A DNA stretch of 60,813 bases from an uncultured Muribaculaceae bacterium (GTDB taxonomy: Bacteria; Bacteroidota; Bacteroidia; Bacteroidales; Muribaculaceae). The stretch covers positions 1 through 60,813 of the forward strand of contig CANQZG010000023.1 in the NCBI GenBank assembly GCA_947628305.1, read 5' to 3'. A program made the translations under genes and the position numbers. The notes under the pieces were generated by a model that was given only the letters and a program-made list of their open reading frames with translations, was not told the DNA's origin and made no database searches. This document shows, one piece after another, positions 44,003 to 52,689 of this stretch. Numbering within the stretch: the first letter of the stretch is position 1; each line of letters starts with the position of its first letter.

Positions 44003-44009
44003 TGCCGAT

Positions 44010-46934
44010 TTATGCTAAGTTGGTTAATATCACATTAAGCCTGTCATTGGCATCGCGGTCAAAATCAGGCACCCGTAGATGAGCGATAAACGATATGAGC
44101 ATATATTCAATCCATGAATAGTAATTATGCTCAAACGCCGGGGTTATTGACTTTGGATTGGTTATCATGTCATCAAACAACGCCTTGAGTTCCTCCTCCT
44201 CGAATGTCGAACGACGCTCGCGCTCGATATAGTCAAACGTCTGTAACTTGTTCTGCTGTGCGAGACGCCGTGCTGTGGCGACATCCTCCTCCTTGAGATA
44301 ATTGAAACCGAAGTTGACGACAAAATCACTGATAATCGATGCCAACAGGTCGGCTATAAGGCTCTCGTTGGCCGATGCAAGATTGATTACATTGACATAC
44401 TCGGCGATTGCATCCTCCATAATCGAGGCGAGACCGACATACTCCGCCGCCTCGACAAGATTGTCGATGAGGTCTCCCATCACAATTGGGTCAAAAGAGC
44501 TTTCGCCTGAAATCGAGCCGAGCAGCTCGACCGAGCGCACCTTGTCAACCCACATCTTGAACACTCCATCGGCGATTATATTGGAGTTGAGTTTCTTCTT
44601 GAAGTCACCCGACAACAACAGCGACATATCAATTCCACGGCGTGTCAGGTAACGGCGAGCGTCCTCCTCGTCAATGAATGAGTACGCCTCGACAAGGCGT
44701 GCAATCTTGCTCTTTTCATTGGCGCAACCGGCGAACTCACCGCATCTTTTCCTGATGAGCTGGTATTCCTTGAACGAATGCACGGTCTGGTTCAGCTCGG
44801 TGCTCTGCAACAGACGGTGAACCTCGCCGAGGCATTCACTCTCGGTCATCTGCAACGCCTGGATGAGATGTCCGAAATAGTAGTTGTCCTCGTTGCATGT
44901 GAAATCAAGTTCACGCACCACGCTCCGCGCTTTGGCGATATTCTTTCTCAACAGTTCATCGCTGTCGGTCGAGACATAATAACCATTTATAATCGCCTTT
45001 ACCTTCGCCCTTGCATCCTCGATGTCCTTAGCAAAAATAGTCTCCCTCGCAACACCGGCATTGGCCGCCGCCTTGGCGAGATTGTGAATGATATAGAGCG
45101 AGCCGTCGTTATTGCGTGTCGCAGCCACGTCCCAAGCCTTGGCCGGGTCGGCGAAGAATGTCCTGACATCCTTGCTTTCGATAAACGACTGGCGGAGGTT
45201 GTTGTAGAACTGCGCCGACAGATGCAGACGTGTCTCGCTCAATTCGCCCGTGGCCTCGTTATAACCTTCATACAGGTTATTGCCCTGCCCCGAGCATCCC
45301 GAATACTTGAAATCACGGAGGAGATAGGTGTTCTTGAATGTCGCGCCGGGTGCATCCCAGTTCTTGAACCAGTCAACGACATCGGCCTTGAAACTCTGGG
45401 TGTAGAGGACGGTCATGAATCGTCCGTTCCAACGTTCATTCAACGCCGAGACCGTGTTATGCTCGGCATACTCACTCGACACCATGTCGATATTGAACTT
45501 GGTCGCGATGACAAACAACGGCGAAATGTTGCCGTAGCTGCTGATTGTACGACGACGTTCCTCAACTGTTGTCCCCACATAGTTGTCGACCCAGTCCCCT
45601 ATCATGGAATACATGTTGGAGACCGACGGCTGTTCATTGTCCTGACAGAAGAACAGTATATTTATTATACGCGAATCGTTATAATGGTTGAACAGGAAAG
45701 CCACCTTGCCACGAAGGAACAGCTGCACCCAGTTGGAAGCACCCTCATCCTCATCGGTCTTGTCAAGGAACATCTCCTTGAGACTTAGGCGGCTTCTCGC
45801 CCCGGGAAAGTCGAGGAGGTCGGTGTTGCGCAACAAGTCCTGCGTCGAGATATTCTCGAGCTTGGCCTTGGTCTCGGCAGGAAGCTCTCCGGGCATCCCG
45901 ACCTTTTCAGCGTCAAAGGCATAGAACGGTTTATCCTCAAGGAACTTCTCCTCAATCTTGTAAATCGCCTCGGCACAAATCGCGCTCAATTCAGGCTTGG
46001 GAAATCCGGCTACCTTGATATACTCACCCGCCGGATTCCTGACATAGACATCGGTCTTTAGGTCAAGCGATGCGTCATCGAGTCCGTTCAGACATTTCAC
46101 ACTCATGATGGTGTTCACGTTGAATCCATGATGTTTTACCGCCTCCAACGGCACATACACCTCCTTGGCAAACGACAACCGGGACAGAGCTTTGACCAAT
46201 TTCCCGAACTTATCGGACAGCACACCGTTCTCTGACCACAGGTATTTCAGCACATCGGCAAGTTCAGTCGAAGGCACTCGCTCTATAATAAGTGCAAGTG
46301 TCTCGAAATAGTTGGATTTCAACAAGTTCTGAACGCCCTTGACATAATGGGATATATAATGTTTGATGTCGAGGATGTCATCGGCCGACACAACAGGCGA
46401 AGGCTGCAACGGCAACACAGAATAACGGTTATAGAGAGTCGTTGATATATCCTTTAACTCCGATTCGCTATAAGTCTTACCGTCACTGATATCGTTGTAA
46501 TACCCGTCACAAAGGATTGTCGCAAGATTGGCGACCGACAGCAGTTTTATTAAAACGGGATATTGCAGTGTGTACCGTTCCTCCTTTCCGATGAATGACG
46601 TGAAACGGGTTACGACACCAGTGGCCTCTCGCTTGTTCCCTATCGGGTTGATACTTTGTACAAAATCGATTTCATCGCCGTTATTGTCAAGTACCTTGAA
46701 CGGCGATATGGAGTTCTGCAACAAGTTGCCCATAAGGTAGGACTTGCCTTTCTGACTCTCACCGAACGCGGCGATTGCCGGATTCTCGTCAAGCGCGTTA
46801 CCGATGCGGCGCAGACGGCGGCGTTGCTCGACAAGCTGCAGGAACTTCTGATTAAAATGCTCGGGGCGGTTCTCCCTCACCCACTCGATTGAGTCATTTA
46901 CATTCTTAATCTGTTTTTCAACTGACTCTTTCAT
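44010..46934 (-). CDS. srfC: SrfC-like large GTPase (dynamin-type motifs)
   Basis: The 974-residue protein has a short coiled-coil start, then a GTPase domain: P-loop GESQKGKS at 58-65, a switch threonine in REATGVVTRF, DxxG as DFPG at 375-378, and TKFN at 478-481. The rest is helical (about 600-974). The combination of a large size, the GESQKGKSYL loop and the position right after a SrfB-like gene suggests the SrfC family, named for a Salmonella gene regulated by SsrB whose role is not established. No signal peptide, so cytosolic. Similarity to dynamin-like GTPases would allow membrane remodelling, which is inference. Confidence 0.82.
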   Translation of the reverse strand: MKESVEKQIKNVNDSIEWVRENRPEHFNQKFLQLVEQRRRLRRIGNALDENPAIAAFGESQKGKSYLMGNLLQNSISPFKVLDNNGDEIDFVQSINPIGNKREATGVVTRFTSFIGKEERYTLQYPVLIKLLSVANLATILCDGYYNDISDGKTYSESELKDISTTLYNRYSVLPLQPSPVVSADDILDIKHYISHYVKGVQNLLKSNYFETLALIIERVPSTELADVLKYLWSENGVLSDKFGKLVKALSRLSFAKEVYVPLEAVKHHGFNVNTIMSVKCLNGLDDASLDLKTDVYVRNPAGEYIKVAGFPKPELSAICAEAIYKIEEKFLEDKPFYAFDAEKVGMPGELPAETKAKLENISTQDLLRNTDLLDFPGARSRLSLKEMFLDKTDEDEGASNWVQLFLRGKVAFLFNHYNDSRIINILFFCQDNEQPSVSNMYSMIGDWVDNYVGTTVEERRRTISSYGNISPLFVIATKFNIDMVSSEYAEHNTVSALNERWNGRFMTVLYTQSFKADVVDWFKNWDAPGATFKNTYLLRDFKYSGCSGQGNNLYEGYNEATGELSETRLHLSAQFYNNLRQSFIESKDVRTFFADPAKAWDVAATRNNDGSLYIIHNLAKAAANAGVARETIFAKDIEDARAKVKAIINGYYVSTDSDELLRKNIAKARSVVRELDFTCNEDNYYFGHLIQALQMTESECLGEVHRLLQSTELNQTVHSFKEYQLIRKRCGEFAGCANEKSKIARLVEAYSFIDEEDARRYLTRRGIDMSLLLSGDFKKKLNSNIIADGVFKMWVDKVRSVELLGSISGESSFDPIVMGDLIDNLVEAAEYVGLASIMEDAIAEYVNVINLASANESLIADLLASIISDFVVNFGFNYLKEEDVATARRLAQQNKLQTFDYIERERRSTFEEEELKALFDDMITNPKSITPAFEHNYYSWIEYMLISFIAHLRVPDFDRDANDRLNVILTNLA

Positions 46935-46959
46935 ATATAATAATGTGTACGGTCTATGG

Positions 46960-49900
46960 TTAAATTATCGAAAGTTCAAACTCGCCCTTGTCGAGCCAGT
47001 GCTTGCCATCGTTGACAAGTGTCTGCATGACAAACTCTATTTCGCCTTCAGGAACCGGGTTCCCTTGAGAATCAACCGCATCGTCTATTGTCAGTTCCTC
47101 GCGGTCCTCATAGAAGTTTCGGGTAATCATGAGCCTAACCGGCATCTGATTGGAATTGTTATAGATGGCATACATCGGCCGAGCCTGATACTGGGGCGAG
47201 TCAAACTGCCGGCATCCGATGAACGTCGGGTAAACCACAACATTGATTGACGCAAAATTACTTTCGGGCGACATAAACGATTCCTTGACCTGCTGACGGC
47301 GAGGGTTATACAACCCCATATAGGACGCTGTTGACTTCATCTTATCAATCATCCTGCCAAAATCTATGCTAAGGCCGTTAAAACCATATTCCGATGCAAG
47401 GTAGGCGACCATCGCGCCAACGGCCACGACAGCCTTCTGGTCGTAGAAGTAACCCTGACCGTCGGCAAACGGGAACCACTGCCCCACCCGATATTCGTTA
47501 AGACGTACAAGGCGATTAGGCGATACAGGAATGTACTTGACAAACAGCTCGGTAATTGCATCAAGCGAGGTCGGTCGTCCCGCAAGAATCAGGACATCGC
47601 AATGGTAGGCATAGAACAGAATTGACATCTGCTTCAGCAACGGTTCCATGGTTGACTTGACAATCTCCGCCACCTCATCAGGGTCAAAACGCCATGTCAG
47701 TTCCTCGAACCTGAAGCCGAAATGCACCTCAAAATAATCGAGCAGATATGCGGCCGGAAGATTGTCTCCGAAAATTTCGTCAAACCGATACATCCTCGGC
47801 GCACGTTTCAACCTTAGCAACTCCAGGAAGAACTGTGACAGAGGGTGCGAAACCTGCGTATTGAAATCGACACGGCAACGACGGTCCTTATAACCCATCA
47901 TCGAACTGTCCTCACCGAAGAAATCATGAATCAGCACCGAGGCGAACGCCCTGATTTTGCCACGACGCGTCTCATCATCAAACGTGCAACATATATCATT
48001 CACCTTATCGGCATACACCTTACACCCGGCGAGACACGGGAGTTTCATCAAATCGTCGTTTGACATGCGCAACAGGCGGTTGGTCAATGCACTCGATATA
48101 TTACCCATTGTCTCCGATTCATTGTCACGACCCTCGATGACGAGATTCTGAATGATATTGCGCAAGATGTCATCGCCCGCAAGGTAGAAGCTATCCCAGA
48201 ACAATGGTGTGGGGGTTATACGGCTATTGGCCGTTCCCTCGCTTTCGTAGGCGCATATCATGATGTCGGTCGTGCCCGCACCGATGTCGATAGTACCGAT
48301 TGTCAATGATTTCTTTGCCTCGCCGTCATCGTTGAGTTCGGGACGTTCATGCCCCTTCATCTCAAAGAATCGGTTGATTTCACCGTTGTAACGCTGTGCG
48401 ATTTCGGCGTAAAGATAAACAAGCTGCGAACATGACGCCTCATCATAACTCCATGTCGGTTGCACCGCGCCGTATTTGTCAGTGACCTTCAGCTGTTCCA
48501 CCGACGGTATAATGTTAGCCGCACCGAGACCGGTAGCTTTCTGAAGCACTGAATAGGCATCGACCGCGCTCTGACGCAGCTTGATTTGCTCACGCCGGGG
48601 CATCGCCGTGGGACATGTCAGGATTATGTTTCGCAGAACACGGCGACGGTCAATGTTGCCGTGCTTGTTGCGGAACTTTATCGAATTGATTTGAAAATAA
48701 GCCTGTTGGAATACCTCGATAAGCACGAATGTCATCAACGACGAACGGCTGTAATGAGCCTCTGCGTCTATGTCAACAAATCCATCGGAGTCATCCCCGA
48801 CATATCTGCCGCTTTCGTCAAAAAGGTCGCTGAGACCGCTGATATAGATGTTTTTGGAAAATTTGATGTGGAACGGGTCATCCTGTGTAATCAGGAACTC
48901 CCATTTGCCGTCGTAAGGCTTTTCATCCCATAGATAACGCTTGGGACTGGAATAGTTTGTCGTCCGAGCCGACAATCCCTCCTCATCAAGGGAGCGGTAA
49001 ACCAATCTCTTGGCCTCGTCACCCACACGCACGAAACTACGATAGTTGAACATCTCCTCGTCAAGGGCGATATCGTTGCCGAAATCGGCCTTGCGGAACG
49101 CAAATCTCATGTCAAACGGCTTCTCGTAGGTGATATGCGGCCTTGACATGTCACGCAATGACAGCATCATGGCGCGGGTGAAATCGCCGTCCTCAAACAA
49201 CACGCCGCATGTCCTTGAATTGCCCATGTCGAGTACCAAATCGACCGGTATGTCATCACCTTGCCCCTTGTGAAGCGTGACCTCAGGGGTCGCACCCATA
49301 ACACGAAGGAAATTGACGAGATAGGTATAGAACGCAATGTAGGTGCGGTCGGCATTCTTGTCCTTGAGGTCAAGGAGACTGGACACATAGTCACTGAACG
49401 CACAGAAACTGTTAGGGTCCGATGACATGAACGCCAACATCAGGTCGGCGACATCACACATCTTGAACAGCTTATTACCATATTCCCCTTCGTAGAAACA
49501 AGGACGCAAATCCGACAGGAAATCTTCGGTAGATGCCGTGTCAAACGCCCAGGTCAACCGATAACGTCTATATCCTTTCTTCGCTCCAGGCCCTATTTCC
49601 TCTATCTTCACTCGACACCAACCGAGCGGAGAACCCGACACCCGCGCACCTTCCTCATATTCCATTACCGGCATTGGAAGCCATTTGCCGAGCAAGAGCG
49701 AGAAAGCCGACACCGTCGGCTGCGTCTTACTTGGGTCAGGGACACGGTATCCTTCAAGCGAGTTGACCGTGACCACCCCGCTATCATTGGGCATATAATT
49801 GGTGAACAGATTGGCCGACACATCCTTACTCTTTACCTGGACTCCAGAAAAATCGAGCTTGGGTAACCCATCAACATTAAGTTCAAGCGCCTGGGTGTCC

Positions 49901-50106
49901 TTCAACTCCGCAAGCGGAATCAGGGCATTCGTCACCGGGTCTTGCACGAGGAGGTCAAAAGTACGTACACCGGTAATAAAATCGGCGACATCACAGAATG
50001 AATATTTCAGAATCTTACCATTTTCCGACACTAACGGCTCAGCGGGATTAAACTCCACTTCCTGTGTCAAAAACTGGATACCGGTATCAGCGATTAAATG
50101 TTCCAT
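46960..50106 (-). CDS. srfB: SrfB-like actin/Hsp70-fold ATPase
   Basis: The 1048-residue cytosolic protein carries the full actin/Hsp70 nucleotide-binding set: phosphate-1 DMGNSRTCG at 293-301, phosphate-2 TIDIGAGTTDIMI around Asp607 and an adenosine-type LILAGRPTSLDAI near 838. Large size and the LDMGNSRT form of the first motif fit the virulence-factor SrfB family. It heads the minus-strand locus and lies 25 bp before the SrfC-like gene, the same pairing as in srfABC operons. An N-terminal domain (about 1-280) is unassigned. Probable role: ATP-dependent partner or scaffold for the GTPase and membrane modules (inference). Confidence 0.84.
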   Translation of the reverse strand: MEHLIADTGIQFLTQEVEFNPAEPLVSENGKILKYSFCDVADFITGVRTFDLLVQDPVTNALIPLAELKDTQALELNVDGLPKLDFSGVQVKSKDVSANLFTNYMPNDSGVVTVNSLEGYRVPDPSKTQPTVSAFSLLLGKWLPMPVMEYEEGARVSGSPLGWCRVKIEEIGPGAKKGYRRYRLTWAFDTASTEDFLSDLRPCFYEGEYGNKLFKMCDVADLMLAFMSSDPNSFCAFSDYVSSLLDLKDKNADRTYIAFYTYLVNFLRVMGATPEVTLHKGQGDDIPVDLVLDMGNSRTCGVLFEDGDFTRAMMLSLRDMSRPHITYEKPFDMRFAFRKADFGNDIALDEEMFNYRSFVRVGDEAKRLVYRSLDEEGLSARTTNYSSPKRYLWDEKPYDGKWEFLITQDDPFHIKFSKNIYISGLSDLFDESGRYVGDDSDGFVDIDAEAHYSRSSLMTFVLIEVFQQAYFQINSIKFRNKHGNIDRRRVLRNIILTCPTAMPRREQIKLRQSAVDAYSVLQKATGLGAANIIPSVEQLKVTDKYGAVQPTWSYDEASCSQLVYLYAEIAQRYNGEINRFFEMKGHERPELNDDGEAKKSLTIGTIDIGAGTTDIMICAYESEGTANSRITPTPLFWDSFYLAGDDILRNIIQNLVIEGRDNESETMGNISSALTNRLLRMSNDDLMKLPCLAGCKVYADKVNDICCTFDDETRRGKIRAFASVLIHDFFGEDSSMMGYKDRRCRVDFNTQVSHPLSQFFLELLRLKRAPRMYRFDEIFGDNLPAAYLLDYFEVHFGFRFEELTWRFDPDEVAEIVKSTMEPLLKQMSILFYAYHCDVLILAGRPTSLDAITELFVKYIPVSPNRLVRLNEYRVGQWFPFADGQGYFYDQKAVVAVGAMVAYLASEYGFNGLSIDFGRMIDKMKSTASYMGLYNPRRQQVKESFMSPESNFASINVVVYPTFIGCRQFDSPQYQARPMYAIYNNSNQMPVRLMITRNFYEDREELTIDDAVDSQGNPVPEGEIEFVMQTLVNDGKHWLDKGEFELSII

Positions 50107-50139
50107 TAGAAAGATTGGCTTGTGTTATATTTACGGGCA

Positions 50140-50170
50140 AACGGTGAATCTTGGTTACAAATCCACCGTT
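50140..50170 (-). promoter_or_regulatory. Stem-loop in the leader of the SrfB-like locus
   Basis: Inverted repeat AACGGTG / CACCGTT with a 17-base loop in the untranslated leader, 34 bp before the start codon. It could influence translation or mRNA stability; not seen elsewhere in the window. Confidence 0.4.
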
Positions 50171-50189
50171 CGCGACATTCTATTGATTG

Positions 50190-50197
50190 CAAATTTA
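50190..50197 (-). promoter_or_regulatory. Putative -7 box of the SrfB/SrfC-type locus
   Basis: TAAATTTG on the minus strand matches TAnnTTTG exactly, 83 bp before the SrfB-like ATG and 29 bp after the cdsA stop. No convincing -33 TTTG at the standard distance. Confidence 0.5.
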
Positions 50198-50225
50198 CAT
50201 ATTTTTTGCATATCTTATCTATTTT

Positions 50226-51068
50226 TCAAAACAATTTATCGATAAAAAAGTAGACAAGCGAGGCCGGGATGACGAGAAGCAGCGAATCGATACGGTCCAA
50301 AATACCGCCATGTCCCGGAAGAATGTTGCCCGAATCCTTGACACCGAGTGAACGCTTGAACATTGACTCTATCAAGTCGCCCCAAGTGGCGAATATACCG
50401 ACAACCGCCCCAAGTCCAAGGAACGTGCCGATGGAGATTTCAGAGAAATATTCTCCGAAAAGATATTTGAACACAAATGCCGATGCAACCGCAAACACGA
50501 CACCGCCGACAAACCCCTCCCATGATTTCTTGGGTGACATACGCTCCCACAGTTTATGCCGTCCAAGTGTCGAACCGACAATGAACGCACCTGTATCATT
50601 GAGCCATATCATGATGAAAATCGTCAGCAAAATCGCATTTCCTGCCGGCATTGTATAAATAAAAGCCATCAACGAAATCGGTAACGCAATATACACCTGT
50701 CCAAGGAACGAACGTCCAAGGTCAGCAAGCGGAGTCGCCGAACGGACATAAAGCTGAGCCACAAGACGCACGATAACATACAGGAGATAGCACACGAGCA
50801 TCAGCTCGGTAAGCGGGAAAGAGTTGAACGCATAATCGGTCGCAATCATGTTCACACCAAGCACCATCCACATCGCCCCGAGAAAATCAATCGTCAACAA
50901 ATGCCTGTTCACATCACCCGATGATGCGAGCCGGGTGTATTCAATTATCGCCACCGCGGCAAACAACAGGCTCAACGCAAGAAATGTCCACTGATTGATA
51001 AGTATGCCGGCCACAATCACGGCCACATAGAGGATTCCGGTCAAAGACCGGGTCAACAGATTTTTCAT
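50226..51068 (-). CDS. cdsA: Phosphatidate cytidylyltransferase CdsA
   Basis: It makes CDP-diacylglycerol from phosphatidic acid and CTP, the branch point of phospholipid synthesis, in the inner membrane. The 280-residue protein has about eight hydrophobic helices and the family signature near the C-terminus, SMFKRSLGVKDSGNILPGHGG in two parts (SMFKRSLGVKDSG, then PGHGG). A KKSWEGFVGG loop is also typical. It is followed by the SrfB-like locus on the same strand, separated by 120 bp with a promoter box. Confidence 0.94.
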   Translation of the reverse strand: MKNLLTRSLTGILYVAVIVAGILINQWTFLALSLLFAAVAIIEYTRLASSGDVNRHLLTIDFLGAMWMVLGVNMIATDYAFNSFPLTELMLVCYLLYVIVRLVAQLYVRSATPLADLGRSFLGQVYIALPISLMAFIYTMPAGNAILLTIFIMIWLNDTGAFIVGSTLGRHKLWERMSPKKSWEGFVGGVVFAVASAFVFKYLFGEYFSEISIGTFLGLGAVVGIFATWGDLIESMFKRSLGVKDSGNILPGHGGILDRIDSLLLVIPASLVYFFIDKLF

Positions 51069-51078
51069 TTATATATTT

Positions 51079-52362
51079 TTATTGAATTTGATAGTGCAAC
51101 GGGACGCAACGCATCAGGTAGTCCTTAGCGGTATCCCATGGGACATAATTTTTTTCACTGTTGGGAATGAGTGGCAACGGGGTTTCGTTAAGGTCAACAC
51201 GCACGTAATAATGTCCGCGTTTAGACTTGAACAATATCATCTGCAGATTGGCTGCCATTGGCACCACGTAGAAATCTTTCCAGTGTAATGCCACAGTGTC
51301 AAAATAGTTCGTCATGTAGTAACACCCCTTCAGATGCATGAGCGACAACAACGGCATCAAGGTCTCGGCATGGCCGAAACGAAGCCTCACCGCCGGTTGC
51401 GATTGTCCACCGACAGCCTTGTCGGTGGTGTTTACCAAGTCAAGCAATAACGGAGAGGCAATATCGGCGGGGACAGTCGAGACCGTTGTCGCCGTGCGCT
51501 GAATATATTGCCTCATGTTGAAACATGACCACAGTTGGTTATACTCCATGGGGGTAAAAAAACGATAAGGATTGCATGACATTGACATCGCGCTCATACC
51601 CGCGACCACGTAATACTCGACCAGCGCCATCTCCTGTGCATTTATCCCCGACATCGGGAATTCCTTTCCCAATATCTTGGCCAAGGGAGAGACGGGAACG
51701 GTTGCTGCAACATATTTATCGTAAGGTTCTTTGGAAGCATCGCTTTCACGAAACTCCTTGTAATCCTCCTCTATATCAAACGGTCTCATCAGCAACGAAT
51801 TCTGACGACCCGAATTGGTATATATTTCAAGGCGGTTGTTAATTCGTGCCAGCTGATGCGTGAAACTGTACATGCTCATGATGCAACGTGGAGCGTAGGA
51901 CGACAATGCATCCACCCTGGCATTCTTGAACACTTCGGGGAAGTTGTCCATCATACGGGATGCGATGCCTCGCTGCTCGGCCATGCCGAGAGAATCCAAC
52001 GCCCCCCATTGTCCCTTGGCCCGACGTTCCACCTCCTTGGCAAGGGACATCAGTTCACGCCCTAACGGAGTGATTGTACCGAGCGAGTCGGCCTGACGCA
52101 ACAGAGACAACAACGCCAATGTGTTCTTGGGCGAAGCCGGATAACGTGCCCCGTGACGACCCACATGATTGATGAACACCGGTGTCAGAGAGTCAGGATA
52201 ACTGATATGTTTCGGTGTCGGGTATGGCATAAGCGAGCCCTGGCACTCCTGCGCCGTGTAATGCGTCGCCATGGGGTCGGCCGCCGACATCGACATGACT
52301 GCCATGCCACAAAGCGACAGGGCAAACAGGCGCATTGATTTCAATGTCTTCATTTTTTTCAT
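51079..52362 (-). CDS. Histidine acid phosphatase, MINPP-like phytase type
   Basis: The 427-residue protein has a signal peptide ending near MSAAD. The catalytic RHGARYP motif lies near residues 70-76, and the proton-donor motif is HAE (LRFGHAETLMP), the variant found in MINPP-type enzymes rather than HD. Bacteroides MINPP enzymes dephosphorylate inositol hexakisphosphate. Predicted periplasmic or secreted in vesicles. It lies 10 bp upstream of cdsA on the same strand, although the two activities are unrelated. Another sugar or organic phosphate substrate is possible. Confidence 0.88.
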   Translation of the reverse strand: MKKMKTLKSMRLFALSLCGMAVMSMSAADPMATHYTAQECQGSLMPYPTPKHISYPDSLTPVFINHVGRHGARYPASPKNTLALLSLLRQADSLGTITPLGRELMSLAKEVERRAKGQWGALDSLGMAEQRGIASRMMDNFPEVFKNARVDALSSYAPRCIMSMYSFTHQLARINNRLEIYTNSGRQNSLLMRPFDIEEDYKEFRESDASKEPYDKYVAATVPVSPLAKILGKEFPMSGINAQEMALVEYYVVAGMSAMSMSCNPYRFFTPMEYNQLWSCFNMRQYIQRTATTVSTVPADIASPLLLDLVNTTDKAVGGQSQPAVRLRFGHAETLMPLLSLMHLKGCYYMTNYFDTVALHWKDFYVVPMAANLQMILFKSKRGHYYVRVDLNETPLPLIPNSEKNYVPWDTAKDYLMRCVPLHYQIQ

Positions 52363-52416
52363 TACATTTACGGTTTTAAACTATAAACCATAAACCATCC
52401 CCAAAGTTATCAAAAA

Positions 52417-52689
52417 ATGCCCGATTTACAAATTATCGCCGATTTAATAACATCCAACCGCCTCTCCGAGGCAATGTCGAGACTAAATTCACTGCTTCGT
52501 GAACACCCTGAAAATGACGAGGCATTGTTCATGCGCGGTAAAATATCATGGCGCATGGGTGACCGTATCGCCGCAATGAACGACTACGCGGCCGCGGCCG
52601 CCGTCAATCCTGACAGTCCGGCCACGGCCGCGTTGCAGAATGCCCGGGACGTGAACGATTTCTTCAATCCCGATATTTTCAATCCTTGA
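52417..52689 (+). CDS. Small TPR-like protein
   Basis: The 90-residue protein is mostly one and a half TPR units (SRLNSLLREHPENDEALFMRG, then KISWRMGDRIAAMNDYAAAA). No signal peptide, so cytosolic. Its 3' end overlaps the convergent GH97 gene by 11 bp. Function unknown. Confidence 0.78.
   Translation: MPDLQIIADLITSNRLSEAMSRLNSLLREHPENDEALFMRGKISWRMGDRIAAMNDYAAAAAVNPDSPATAALQNARDVNDFFNPDIFNP

Noticed and set aside
44778-45788. 336-residue plus-strand open frame
   Set aside because: It is antisense to the SrfC-like GTPase, whose motifs confirm the minus-strand frame.
31307-50106. Type VI secretion, gliding or phage-tail interpretation of the locus
   Set aside because: No TssB/C, Hcp, VgrG, Gld or tail-sheath-type protein was recognised, so the locus is described by its visible domains only.
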